Positions 17,405 to 26,228 of a stretch of 64,000 nucleotides of DNA are shown piece after piece. This DNA is from Algoriphagus sp. Y33 (lineage in GTDB: Bacteria; Bacteroidota; Bacteroidia; Cytophagales; Cyclobacteriaceae), in contig NZ_CP061947.1 of assembly GCF_014838715.1 (NCBI RefSeq), positions 2,604,001-2,668,000 on the forward strand, written 5' to 3'. Numbering within the stretch: position 1 is the stretch's first letter; every line of letters begins with the position of its first letter. The position numbers and the translations under genes were made by a program. The notes below the pieces were generated by a model, which saw only the letters and a list, made by a program, of their open reading frames with translations, made no database searches and was not told the origin of the DNA.

Positions 17405-17435
17405 AGGATAAACCCCAATTATTGGGGTTTATCCT
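17405..17435 (+). promoter_or_regulatory. Perfect 15-bp inverted repeat ahead of abiEi
   Basis: AGGATAAACCCCAAT, one centre base, ATTGGGGTTTATCCT, ending 13 bp before the antitoxin ATG. AbiEi antitoxins in other bacteria repress their own operon by binding inverted repeats near the promoter, so this is a candidate operator. As RNA it would form a very stable hairpin next to the start codon. Confidence 0.6.
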
Positions 17436-17448
17436 GAACCAAAGTATA

Positions 17449-18249
17449 ATGGCAAAAGGTACATACATTTCTGAAAACCTGACTCAATCTCAGATAGATT
17501 TGATGCTACTGTTAGATGAATATGAAATGGACATATTCACACTTCAGGAATTAAAAGACTTGTCTTCTGGCGAATATGATGACATTAATGAACTGGTGGA
17601 AAATCTGGTACATAAAAAGATCCTTTCCCGAATTGAACGGGGAAAATATTGCCGTTCAAGTTTTCGAGATGAAAAAGTGATCGGTACCAAACTGGTAGAA
17701 GACGGTGCAATTGCCTATTGGTCGGCTTTAAACCTGCATGGCCTTACAGAGCAGTTTCCCAATACCATCTTCATTCAGACGACCAAAGTAAAACCCCACA
17801 AAGAGGTATTTGGTGTAAGCTATCAATTCGTTAAGATCACCCCAGCTAAAAGAACAGGCATCATAAAAGATGGCTATGGAAATCACAGCTATGCAATCAC
17901 AGATGTGGAAAAAACCATTGTGGATTGCTTTGACCTGCCTCAGCATTCAGGCGGCTATGCGGAATTAATCCGGGCTTTTTATTCAGCAAAACTCTCTTCG
18001 GAGAAGATGATTGAATACAGCAAGGCAATAAAAAACTTGGCAGCCATCAAGCGTATGGGTTATTTGGCAGAGTTCTTAGAAAAAAAGGGCATGAAATCCT
18101 TTATCCGTTTTGCCAAAGCACAGTTAACACAAACCTATAACCCACTCGACCCTTTGAGCCAGGACGACGGAAAGTATCATGGAGAATGGAAGTTGAAATT
18201 GAATATTTCAGAATCAACGATTTTAGCCATAGTCAATAAACAGTACTAA
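17449..18249 (+). CDS. abiEi: AbiEi-type antitoxin, type IV toxin-antitoxin system
   Basis: The 266-residue protein has the AbiEi layout. An N-terminal winged helix (about 10-60, FTLQELKDLSSGEYDDINELVENLVHKKILSRIERGKY) is followed by the antitoxin C-terminal domain, with IAYWSALNLHGLTEQ, a TDVEKTIVDCFDLP segment and GYAELIRAF. AbiEi neutralises the nucleotidyltransferase AbiEii without direct stable contact and represses the operon. The start at ATG 17449 gives MAKGTYI. An in-frame ATG at 17422 would lie inside the operator hairpin. The stop TAA overlaps the toxin's original ATG (TAATG at 18247-18251), so the two were translationally coupled. Confidence 0.92.
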   Translation: MAKGTYISENLTQSQIDLMLLLDEYEMDIFTLQELKDLSSGEYDDINELVENLVHKKILSRIERGKYCRSSFRDEKVIGTKLVEDGAIAYWSALNLHGLTEQFPNTIFIQTTKVKPHKEVFGVSYQFVKITPAKRTGIIKDGYGNHSYAITDVEKTIVDCFDLPQHSGGYAELIRAFYSAKLSSEKMIEYSKAIKNLAAIKRMGYLAEFLEKKGMKSFIRFAKAQLTQTYNPLDPLSQDDGKYHGEWKLKLNISESTILAIVNKQY

Positions 18250-19107
18250 TGATCCTAAAAAGAGAGATAGAAAAGATTGCCGAACAATAAAGAGGTTGCC
18301 AAAACCACCATCGATAAAGACTGGGTCTTGGGGCATTTTGTGGATGCTATATTCTCAATTCCCGAGTGCCGGAATAACCTCATTTTCAAAGGAGGCACCT
18401 GTTTAAGGAAATGCTACTTTGAGGATTATCGGTTCTCCGAAGACCTTGACTTCACTGCCATTAATCCAAATTTTGTGCTGGACAGAAAGTTACTTGATCA
18501 GATAGTTAAGCTGGTAGCGGAACGGACAGATATCCCGCTCTATGTTGAAGAACTGAAGCCTCTGAAGTTTAAAGACGAGCTTACCGGTTTTGCTGCCAAG
18601 GTCAAATTCTGGGGTGCTGATCATCCCAGAAACCAAGCACCGGCTCCACCCCAACGTTGGCAGACTTCGATTAAGATTGAAATTATTCTGTATGAAGAGA
18701 TGATCTTTCCTCCGGAAAACAGAAAAGTACATCATGCCTATAGTGATCAGCTATCCGATATAGCTAATTCTGTACCTTGCTATTCACTACAAGAAGTATT
18801 AGCCGAAAAGCTCAGGGCTTTGATTCAGCGCTCGTACACAGCACCACGGGATTTTTACGATATCTGGTACTTGTCACAAAATGTAGCTGACCTCAATTGG
18901 CCCAAAATCGTAGAAGCATTTCATTTAAAAATGAAATTTAAAGGGTTGGAATTTACGGGTATCGATCAGATGATCAATGACGAAAACGACAAACGGCTTC
19001 AAGCTGTCTGGAAAAATAGCTTGGGGCATCAGATATCAGCTAAAAATATGGCTGATTACTCCCAAGTAAAAGACGAAATCATAGAACTTTTAAATCAGAT
19101 ATTCTAA
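18249..19107 (+). pseudogene. abiEii: AbiEii-type nucleotidyltransferase toxin, 5' end frameshifted
   Basis: The main frame from 18277 shows the AbiEii core: LIFKGGTCLRKCYF (the nucleotidyltransferase GG(T/S) motif), then RFSEDLDFT with the metal-binding aspartates, and LAEKLRALIQR with PRDFYDIWYL. The natural start, ATG at 18249, encodes MILKREIEKIAEQ and then hits TAA at 18288. The continuation (NKEVAKTTIDKDWVLGH) is in another frame. A one-base gain or two-base loss near 18285 explains this. Either the toxin is dead, or it starts at the TTG at 18277 and lacks about 12 residues, or the sequence has an error. The catalytic core is otherwise intact. Confidence 0.8.
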
Positions 19108-19533
19108 ATATGGCAACTATCCATGATTTTGAAGAGAGTGGCTATTACATACTAATGGCAAAGTTCTCTATAGTACTATCAAGATTCCTATTGGCTCTCC
19201 TCTAACTAAAGAGGAAGTGAAACTGGAGCATACAGCGGCGCTTTCGCAGAAGGTTTAGTCAACTACTCACTAGAGGAAAGCTCAAACTAGGAAATGAAGC
19301 ATATAATTACCCTCAATATTAATCGTTCGCTTAAAGTATATTATTACCTTGGGAATAAGCAAAGCCCTTCCCTATCGGTAATCATCGGCCGGAGCCTAAA
19401 GAATGCAGGGGACTGATGAGGTCGCACACGCAGCGATAGGTAGGGCGAATTCTTGGATCTCTTCGAAAAGGGGGGATCTGCTTTTTATATTTCAGTCATC
19501 TGTCGAAGCATGGTTACGAATTGAATAATTGCA
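19108..19533. other. Gene-free stretch after abiEii
   Basis: Only short, broken frames are seen. There is no recognisable RNA, and it ends against the CRISPR-like remnant. Confidence 0.5.
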
Positions 19534-19698
19534 TTTTCAAATTCCAAATTGGTGCGATTGAGAGGCTATAGTCGAGCAATGCGACCTAAAATAACCCAAT
19601 ATTTCAATTCCAGTAAGGTACGATTAAGAGCCGGAGCACCTTCAGAAAGTCGTTCACCGGCATATCATTTCAATTCCTTTATGATGCAATTGATTGAG
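19534..19698 (-). CRISPR. Degenerate CRISPR remnant, three repeats and two 36-nt spacers
   Basis: Repeat 2 at 19601-19630 starts ATTTCAATTCC and ends GGTACGATTAAGAG. Repeat 1 at 19534-19564 and repeat 3 at 19667-19698 are similar with substitutions and small insertions. The two intervening segments, 19565-19600 and 19631-19666, are unrelated to each other and both exactly 36 nt. Read on the minus strand, repeat 2 ends GGAATTGAAAT, like the ATTGAAAC end of type I-B/III repeats. No cas gene is in the window and no fourth repeat follows, so this is a decayed fragment. Confidence 0.55.
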
Positions 19699-19779
19699 CA
19701 ATACATACTTACAATTCAAAACTTCAAGTCAATTACTCGTACCCGCGGCCATGCCGCACAACCCCGCATGAGTGTAGAA

Positions 19780-20586
19780 TCACAGATTGTTCCCGTTCAG
19801 AATAGTGCCGTCTTTTACTGTTTTGAGATAGGTCACCGTTTTACCGTCCTCTCCAACTTCGCAAACCCGGTAAGAGGGGAAAGGGTTGCCCCAGCTGCCG
19901 CCAAAATGGCCGGACCACAGATAAGGCTTTTTCCTGTAGAGCATGATACCGTCTACATCATGATCATGTCCGTGAAAAGTCGCTTTTACATTGGGATAGC
20001 TTGCCAGCAAGTCCATAAAGTCTGTACAGTCTACTCCATGGCGTGTCCAGTCATTTTGGGAGATATGAGTAAACACAAAAACATGGGACAACGCCTGAAG
20101 TTCTTCCAGGGCCTTTTGGGCAAATGCCATATCCACGCATAGATATTCCCCGGTAGCACTGGAAGAGTTGAGGAGCACGATCCCATAATCGTCTTTTTGC
20201 ACAAATGAATAATTGCTGGGTTGGCCCCAGTAATGGACCCAGGCTTCTTCATCGGTATGGTCATGGTTGCCCTTGGTCACCTGGTAGGGTACCTGCAGCT
20301 GATCGTAGAGCTTTTTCAGCTCAGGCATCAAGCTAGGGTTGTCATGAGTCAAGTCACCATTGAACACCACCAAATCTACGTCTTTTTCCCGGTTGATAGC
20401 CTCTATGAGATTCCGGTGTGAGCTTTCATAATCTGTGTTCGGCTGCCCCCAGTGTCCATCGGAAGCAGTGATTATTTTCAGCCGGGAACCGTTTGGGAAG
20501 CTCATTTTCCCGTAGGAAATAAAAGGTAGAGTAATGAACGAGGTGCTCAAGAGGCTTAGTTTTTGAAGAAAAGGTCTTCTTTGCAT
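19780..20586 (-). CDS. Calcineurin-like metallophosphoesterase, exported
   Basis: The 268-residue product has metallophosphoesterase motifs in order: ASDGHW (about 40), NGDLTHD (about 75), KGNHDH (about 104), FTHIS (about 172) and GHDHDV (about 205). Together they form the two-metal site. The first block reads D-G-H rather than the usual D-x-H. The N-terminus (MQRRPFLQKLSLLSTSFITLP) looks like an export signal with paired arginines, though not a perfect Tat motif. A periplasmic phosphohydrolase is likely; the substrate is unknown. It stands alone on the minus strand. Confidence 0.85.
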   Translation of the reverse strand: MQRRPFLQKLSLLSTSFITLPFISYGKMSFPNGSRLKIITASDGHWGQPNTDYESSHRNLIEAINREKDVDLVVFNGDLTHDNPSLMPELKKLYDQLQVPYQVTKGNHDHTDEEAWVHYWGQPSNYSFVQKDDYGIVLLNSSSATGEYLCVDMAFAQKALEELQALSHVFVFTHISQNDWTRHGVDCTDFMDLLASYPNVKATFHGHDHDVDGIMLYRKKPYLWSGHFGGSWGNPFPSYRVCEVGEDGKTVTYLKTVKDGTILNGNNL

Positions 20587-21140
20587 GGTATGGATAGGAG
20601 GTAGATGTAGGAATTGAACCCCTGCTAGACAAAAATAACAATCCTATCGGTTATACACCCAGCCAGCCTCTAAAACCTCTTGTCCCATAATTAGGAATCG
20701 GCTCCATTGTGTTAGATGAATACCTGTCCGTATCTCCAATCCCCAAAGATAGCTCCGCCTAACTTTCGGATTGGCTCAGGTGTGATGATCCAGTTTGAAG
20801 TTTTCGTATCAAAATTGGCAGCTATGGCTCCCACTGTCATTCCGTCGGAGGCAGGCAGTATTAGAATTGTCCATCTGGTAGTTGGTTGTTCCCGAATCGC
20901 TTCTGCTGCCGAATCACTTTGTTCTCGGGATTAAAATATCGGGACAGGCTCTCCTTAAAGAGGATGCGCTTGGCCCTGCTCCAGATGGGCCCAGTGTCCA
21001 GGTCTTCCCGGTTTGAATTTATCACATCCCCACCCGGCACTGAAAAAAACCTCCTCAGGAGTTCGGAGTTCGGAGTTCAGCTTCGCATTGAGCACCATGA
21101 CGCTAAATACCTTGCTGAAAACAAGCCATAAACCAAGACC
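20587..21140. repeat. Intergenic DNA with repeat family B copy 2
   Basis: 20865-20995 carries the same two blocks as 16725-16850 in the opposite order. GGAGTTC is tandemly repeated three times at 21058-21078. A TATTTTTG box on the minus strand about 50 bp upstream of the metallophosphoesterase start may be its -7 element. There is no gene. Confidence 0.5.
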
Positions 21141-22907
21141 CTACAAATAAATGCTCAATTCATCGCCTTTTGAATTTTGCTTGACCAACACCTTGCCATT
21201 GAGGCTAAAATAAATGTTCTCCTTTTGTTTAAAGTTTACTTGCTCTAAGAGACTAAAATCACGCTTGCCGAGTTTGGTAAAACTGTTTGAGTTTGCCAAC
21301 CAGACTTCCTCATCTCCTATCACATATTCTTCCACGTTAGCCAAATCAAGCGTTTGGCGGAGCTTTCCAGTTTGATCAAGTATGGCTACGCCTTTGGTGC
21401 CAAATAGCATTATTCCTTCCGCATAAAACTGACTGTGCACCAGTTTTCCCACGCCCATATCTTTGGATTTCATATAAGCAATTTCCTCACCTGTGGATGC
21501 ATCGAGCAGATACACACCCGCGGAGACCACATCCACAATTCTTCCATCCTGAACCATGAAAGGATTGAAATCGTGGCTTATGTCTGCACTATTTTTGGCA
21601 TTATTTGTTTCAAAAATCACCTCTCCGGAGCGGGTATCTATTGCTACAATTTTGGTGCGGTTCAAATTTCCACGCATCTTGATATAAAATAGTCCATCTG
21701 CATAATCATCGTGCAGTGGCGTCCAGGAAGCATTGCTGATTTTTGGGTTTTCCACTACTATTTGGTCTTCCTCCAAATCAATTCCCAGAAAACCTCTATC
21801 TCCAGCTCCCGAATTTAGCTGACCTTTAGCATTCATAGTGGTATAATGACAGAGTAACCCCTGCTCGTCAAAAATTAACTTACGGACTGTTTTTCTATCA
21901 TATTTTCCAGAGCCAGAGTCATTTCCCTGATCACCATTGACCATTTTGTCCATAGCCATAAGCGCACCTATTCCTTTGGAAGCAGTCCTAACGGAGCTGG
22001 ATCTACTCTTAACATCCCCGTCTCTTTCTTTCCCATTCTTCAAGTCTATTAAAGTCAACCCCAAATAAGGCAAGACAAGGGTTTCTCCGGTGATTTGAGC
22101 ATAGCCCGGGACAAATTCCCCGTGATACTCCACGCTCCACTCCAAGGCACCCGACCGCAAATCAATAGCCTGCACCTCTGGTATCGAGGTGAGGTAGTCC
22201 AGCCCACTTTCCGAATTCGGAACTTTTATAGCCAACAGCAATTCTCCTTCATCTGCCAATAGCACTTCGCCGATGCCTCCGGTTACCTCTGGCTGTACCC
22301 AAAGTACTTCACCCGATTCAATACTGACCGCAACCAAGCCTTCCTTCCCATTGAAAGCTATCGCCCCCAGTTCAGGTATATAATGCACCAATCTTTCCAG
22401 CACTTTATTCCCAGAATATACATTATCTAAACTATGTCGTTGATGGATACGCTGACTACCAGCTACATCCATCCCATAGGTGCTGTGGATACTCAGGATC
22501 TTTTCAGCAAGTGAAATACCCAGATTAAGCTGAACAGTTTCCCAAAGAAGATCTCCGCTTGCGAGGTCAAAGACTTTGATAGCCGTATCTTCCTTTCGAT
22601 AGTCAACCGTTAGAAATACTTCTTCATTTCCAAAGAGAAAACTCCCACTCCCCTCCGCTATCGTACTTCCGCCCATGAATTGGTTCCATTTGAACTTATA
22701 GTTTCCTTCAAGGCTTTTTGAAAAGGTTTCCAAATTCCAAACCTCGTATCGGTTTTCATTTTCCAGCACCATATACTTATCGTCCCAGGAAAAATCAACA
22801 CGCTCCGGAACGAAGCCAAGATTAATCACCTTATCAGTAGCAAGCTGTGCTATGGCTCCTTGATAAAAAAACAATACGCCAATCACAATAAGTTGTATCT
22901 TTTTCAT
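21141..22907 (-). CDS. Exported PQQ-type beta-propeller protein
   Basis: The 588-residue product (start ATG 22907) has a signal peptide (KKIQLIVIGVLFFYQGAIAQ). Repeated blades with Trp-docking-like segments follow, such as VFDLASGDLLWE, VSIESGEVLWVQ, IDLRSGALEWSVEY, IDTRSGEVIFE and LDASTGEEIAYM. This is the pattern of PQQ-like/BamB-like propellers. No dehydrogenase active site is apparent, so a structural or binding role in the periplasm or on the cell surface is more likely than an enzyme. It is last of a minus-strand run of five exported proteins (26032 to 21141), probably co-expressed in part. Confidence 0.8.
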   Translation of the reverse strand: MKKIQLIVIGVLFFYQGAIAQLATDKVINLGFVPERVDFSWDDKYMVLENENRYEVWNLETFSKSLEGNYKFKWNQFMGGSTIAEGSGSFLFGNEEVFLTVDYRKEDTAIKVFDLASGDLLWETVQLNLGISLAEKILSIHSTYGMDVAGSQRIHQRHSLDNVYSGNKVLERLVHYIPELGAIAFNGKEGLVAVSIESGEVLWVQPEVTGGIGEVLLADEGELLLAIKVPNSESGLDYLTSIPEVQAIDLRSGALEWSVEYHGEFVPGYAQITGETLVLPYLGLTLIDLKNGKERDGDVKSRSSSVRTASKGIGALMAMDKMVNGDQGNDSGSGKYDRKTVRKLIFDEQGLLCHYTTMNAKGQLNSGAGDRGFLGIDLEEDQIVVENPKISNASWTPLHDDYADGLFYIKMRGNLNRTKIVAIDTRSGEVIFETNNAKNSADISHDFNPFMVQDGRIVDVVSAGVYLLDASTGEEIAYMKSKDMGVGKLVHSQFYAEGIMLFGTKGVAILDQTGKLRQTLDLANVEEYVIGDEEVWLANSNSFTKLGKRDFSLLEQVNFKQKENIYFSLNGKVLVKQNSKGDELSIYL

Positions 22908-22958
22908 TTTAATAACTATTATCAGGTTATCCATTGTAACTAGTATTTGCGTTTGCTA

Positions 22959-23384
22959 TTACGCTGCCTTTTTATAGACTACATACATTCTATGTTCAGA
23001 GTCAGCTCTCAGCTGAACTCCTACCTTCATTGTATTGCCTTCTATACTGAGAACATGCCAAACAATACTTCTTTCGCCCATGGTCAAGGTCAGGCTATCA
23101 CCTTCCAGTTGCCATGAAAACTCCCGTTCGCTTGCCTCACAGGCTCCATTGTTTTTAACTTCTTTGGCCTTATTCCCCTCCATAAATACCGTGTGGTCTT
23201 TGCAGTCTTCAGAAGCATGTTTGTGGGGGTTGAGCCAACCTGTGCCATTATCCCCCATCAAGGTTCCTTCTATTTCCCATGAGCCAATCAGGTCCTCGGG
23301 TTGTATCGTAGGGCTTTGTGCCAACGCAAATCCACAGCATAGCGCCATACCGATTATCGAAAGCAGTATTTTATTGATTTTCAT
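22959..23384 (-). CDS. Exported small protein, lipocalin-like
   Basis: The 141-residue protein has a clear signal peptide (MKINKILLSIIGMALCCGFALAQ). The mature part has LIGSWEIEGTL, EFSWQLEGDSLTLTMG, IVWHVLSIEGNTMKV and MYVVYKK, the strand pattern of lipocalin-like domains of Bacteroidota. A CKDH and a NGACEA segment hold two cysteines that may form a disulfide. Role unknown. The gap to the downstream propeller gene is 51 bp. Confidence 0.75.
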   Translation of the reverse strand: MKINKILLSIIGMALCCGFALAQSPTIQPEDLIGSWEIEGTLMGDNGTGWLNPHKHASEDCKDHTVFMEGNKAKEVKNNGACEASEREFSWQLEGDSLTLTMGERSIVWHVLSIEGNTMKVGVQLRADSEHRMYVVYKKAA

Positions 23385-23525
23385 TCAATTATGTTTTTAA
23401 AAATGTTAATATCCAGTTTACTAATGGGAGTCCCGGTCACCCTATTAGGTTAGATTGGTTTCCGGGGTTGTCCATGTATTCCATTAGTCCAGCTCAAGAT
23501 CACTGCTACGAGCCAGGTTTATGAT

Positions 23526-24089
23526 TCAGGGGGCAGCTATAGTGATACTGCCGCTAGCTTCTACTTCTTCCCCGGTGGTGGAAGCTTCAAATACCCCGTC
23601 AAAATTCAGCGTAAAAGACGCTACAGTGGCCTCATCCCCAAAAACGGTGATGTCGTGCTCCTGATAGTCCTCTAGCGTAAAGGTGCATTCGACAGAGGTA
23701 TAGCGAAGCTCTTCAGCCCATTTACCAAAGTTCATCACGGAGGTAAACTCCTTTCCGCTTTTCACTACAGATGTAGGTTTATTATTGTCATCCAAAAGAA
23801 TACCGAATACCACCTGCGCTTTACCTGTTTCCTGTACCATCACATTGACGGTATTTTGCCCAGCTTCATCATTATACTGGACAAAGGAAACTGCATTGTA
23901 AATTCCAGAGTTTTCTTTGGGCACTTCTCCAGCGAGTGTTTCCCCTCCGGTTATGGATATATCATAGGAATGGGCTGATGTCGTTGGTATTGGGTTTTCA
24001 TCAGGCTCCTCACTGCCACATCCTACATGGATGAGCATCCCTATCAATAAGAGAAAATTCAACCCTGTTTTTTTGACTAATAAGTTCAT
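23526..24089 (-). CDS. Lipoprotein of unknown function
   Basis: The 187-residue protein has a lipoprotein signal (LLLIGMLIHVGC-GSEEPDE). The lipobox cysteine is followed by an acidic stretch typical of Bacteroidota surface lipoprotein export signals. The rest is beta-rich (ISITGGETLAGEVPKENSGIYNAVSF, ASGSITIAAP) with no cysteines or enzyme motifs. It lies between the lipocalin-like and the beta-helix lipoprotein genes on the minus strand. Confidence 0.72.
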   Translation of the reverse strand: MNLLVKKTGLNFLLLIGMLIHVGCGSEEPDENPIPTTSAHSYDISITGGETLAGEVPKENSGIYNAVSFVQYNDEAGQNTVNVMVQETGKAQVVFGILLDDNNKPTSVVKSGKEFTSVMNFGKWAEELRYTSVECTFTLEDYQEHDITVFGDEATVASFTLNFDGVFEASTTGEEVEASGSITIAAP

Positions 24090-24155
24090 GGTTAGTTATT
24101 TAAGTAGTGTTTTCGAAAGAATATTGGTACTGAGGGAAAAAGAATTCAGACTTTC

Positions 24156-24189
24156 CAGTCCAGCGAAAGGTATGTTTTCCGCTGGACTG
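24156..24189 (-). terminator. Hairpin after the beta-helix lipoprotein gene
   Basis: CAGTCCAGCG/CGCTGGACTG, a 10-bp stem with a 14-nt loop, begins 20 bp beyond the stop codon. No proper T-run follows on the minus strand, so termination may be partial. Confidence 0.55.
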
Positions 24190-24208
24190 TTTGGTCTAGA
24201 TACTCCTA

Positions 24209-25474
24209 TCAATTCCTGCCATTACCCCAGCCTAGCTCACCTCCTACCACGTTTGTGTAGGTGATATTGCTAAGGCTTAGGTTTGGAAGTTCAGGTTCGT
24301 TTACACTTGCACCGGTATAGGCATAGAAAGCAAAATTTGGCAAGTCTTTGAAGGTAGTATTTGAAACAGATACCCTTGGGTTGGCATGCATATAAATTGC
24401 ACCTGAATTGGAGAGGTTTCCCACCGGAAAATCTCCTTTGGCGTATTCGATTATCGCATGATCTATGCTGTTATTATCCTGCGTATGACCATAGTAAATC
24501 CCTCCCCAGTTGGTTCCGTTTTCAGCGGTTAGTAGCACCTGTTCTGTATCTGTTCCTTGTATTTTTAAGCTTACATTGTCTCCGGAAACCTGTAGATATC
24601 CGCTACTCTTGAACTGCATTTCCACCCCTGCTTCAATGGTCAAATGAGCTTCATCACTCACTAAGATCCTACCATCTACCAGATAGGGAACATCAAGTTT
24701 CTGTAAGCTTACTTCCATGTCATCAAGCGTTCCATGATCAGTGGTGATGTTTATAAAATCTGAGGAATTCCCTACGTAAGTAGATGTGTTGTCGAAAACA
24801 TCCGCCATCACAGCAGATACTTTCACGGGAACACCCTCATTTCCAGAAATAGTCAAATTGGAAGTTGCCACGGTTGCATTCGGCTCAATTCTGTGAAAGT
24901 CCAAACCGATACTTCCTCCGTTAATAATTTCTACATGGTTTAGGGTAAGCGCTTGTGGAGTAGTACCCGAAACACCCCGTATAGCTAAGCTTCCTTCGTA
25001 GATTGGTGAAGATCCCGTAAGGTTTTGGGATCCTGCATATTCTATCACCGTGTGTTCGATGAGGTTGTTTGGGTTATGGGCTTCGGTCAGGTATATTCCT
25101 CTCCAGAAACCCTTCTGCGCAGAGGTTCCCGTCAAAACAACCGGTTCCTGAACAGTTCCTTGTATTTCGAAGAGACTATTGTCAAGATCAACATAAAGTC
25201 CTGCATGGTTCTCAAAGGCGATGACCACCCCAGGCTGAATTTGTAGGCTACCCTCCACCCGGGCCCAACATTCAATAATATAATCCACCGGTCGGTCAGG
25301 GTCGTTGATCAATACCTGATCTGTATTGAAATAGTCACAGTCCAGCACAATCGGAGGCAGTATCTCTTCTACCGGATCTACCTCTTCATTGCTTTCGCAT
25401 GAAAACAGGGCTATAAACAACACTGCGACTACAGCATAGCGTAGCTTATTGATAAACAAAGTGTAAGTTTTCAT
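24209..25474 (-). CDS. Surface lipoprotein with right-handed beta-helix repeats
   Basis: The 421-residue lipoprotein has the signal VVAVLFIALFSC-ESNEE. The body repeats the pattern ...GVVIAFENHAGLYVD, GIYLTEAHNPNNLIEHTVIEYAGSQ, VEIINGGSIGLDF, and again GGIYYGHTQDNNSIDHAIIEYAKGD near the C-terminus. This is the periodicity of parallel beta-helix (pectate-lyase-like) proteins. The two W-x-G-I-Y-x...I-x-H-x-x-I-E-Y-A blocks look like an internal duplication. No catalytic set for polysaccharide lyase or hydrolase activity is identifiable. It is 15 bp downstream of a barrel-protein gene. Confidence 0.78.
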   Translation of the reverse strand: MKTYTLFINKLRYAVVAVLFIALFSCESNEEVDPVEEILPPIVLDCDYFNTDQVLINDPDRPVDYIIECWARVEGSLQIQPGVVIAFENHAGLYVDLDNSLFEIQGTVQEPVVLTGTSAQKGFWRGIYLTEAHNPNNLIEHTVIEYAGSQNLTGSSPIYEGSLAIRGVSGTTPQALTLNHVEIINGGSIGLDFHRIEPNATVATSNLTISGNEGVPVKVSAVMADVFDNTSTYVGNSSDFINITTDHGTLDDMEVSLQKLDVPYLVDGRILVSDEAHLTIEAGVEMQFKSSGYLQVSGDNVSLKIQGTDTEQVLLTAENGTNWGGIYYGHTQDNNSIDHAIIEYAKGDFPVGNLSNSGAIYMHANPRVSVSNTTFKDLPNFAFYAYTGASVNEPELPNLSLSNITYTNVVGGELGWGNGRN

Positions 25475-25489
25475 AATATTTATAATTTA

Positions 25490-26032
25490 TTAGTTGATTT
25501 TAAATAGATAGCCTACATGAAGACCTATAAATCCAAGCCCACTTCCTGACAGAGCAAATCCTTGATAGCGGATAGAAAGATCTATATCCCCTAATAGGTA
25601 TCCCACAGTGGCCGCATAGGCTAAAGAGGTGGAGGAGGCACTTCCTCCAAAATCTCCCATGCCCATAAATGATCCTTTGAGTGAAGAGCTGTTGATGGAT
25701 AGGCCGAGCTGAGGCTCCAGATAGATTTTTTCCAGATGATGACGATATCCTGCCAGAAGAGGGACGATCCCCAAAGACCCCTTGAGACCTGCGGCGTAAC
25801 TTTCTTTGAGACCAAATCTGGAATATCCTGTGCTGAAGGTCAGCTCTGCGTCAGGGTTAAGACTGTAGAGTCCCTTAAAAGCTACCCCGACTCCTACACC
25901 ATAGACCTCCGAAAAATCACCAATGGGCAGTCCGGCCATGACTCCTGCATTCAGGTGGAGATCTCCTTCCTGCGCATAAGTGGTACTGGTAAAGGCGAGC
26001 AAAAAAGCGCCAATGATCATTAACTTTTTCAT
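25490..26032 (-). CDS. Outer-membrane beta-barrel protein
   Basis: The 180-residue product has a signal peptide (MKKLMIIGAFLLAFTSTTYAQ). Alternating amphipathic strands follow: LHLNAGVMAGLPIGDF, ELTFSTGYSRFGLK, IYLEPQLGLSI, IDLSIRYQGFAL, ending FIGLHVGYLFKIN. The pattern fits an 8-stranded barrel of the OmpW/PorT-like type, so it should sit in the outer membrane. It is first of the minus-strand set of exported proteins, divergent from the sigma-factor gene at 26229 across a 196-bp promoter region. Confidence 0.82.
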   Translation of the reverse strand: MKKLMIIGAFLLAFTSTTYAQEGDLHLNAGVMAGLPIGDFSEVYGVGVGVAFKGLYSLNPDAELTFSTGYSRFGLKESYAAGLKGSLGIVPLLAGYRHHLEKIYLEPQLGLSINSSSLKGSFMGMGDFGGSASSTSLAYAATVGYLLGDIDLSIRYQGFALSGSGLGFIGLHVGYLFKIN

Positions 26033-26228
26033 ACTGAAATTGATTTGATTTAAATAATATTGATGTGTGGTTTTTGTAAAAGCCTCGATCGATGTATTTA
26101 TTCAGCGGAGAAGTTTTACAAGAACCTTTCAACTACTTCATGTGAAAAGGAGGAAAAAGTAAACACTCGGTAGAAAAAAATGTAGTTTTGTCAACTTAGG
26201 GTTTACTTTTTAACTGATTTAGCTATTA

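Noticed and set aside
19549..20142. Long plus-strand frame across the CRISPR-like remnant and the metallophosphoesterase gene
   Set aside because: It is a shadow of the minus-strand gene, and its first part runs through the repeat/spacer pattern.
20595..20685. tRNA-like minus-strand segment with GGGGTTCAATTCC resembling a T-arm
   Set aside because: No acceptor stem or full cloverleaf can be formed; it is the leader of the metallophosphoesterase gene.
21058..21078. GGAGTTC tandem triplet considered as a CRISPR or regulatory array
   Set aside because: Only three 7-bp units without spacers; a simple tandem duplication.
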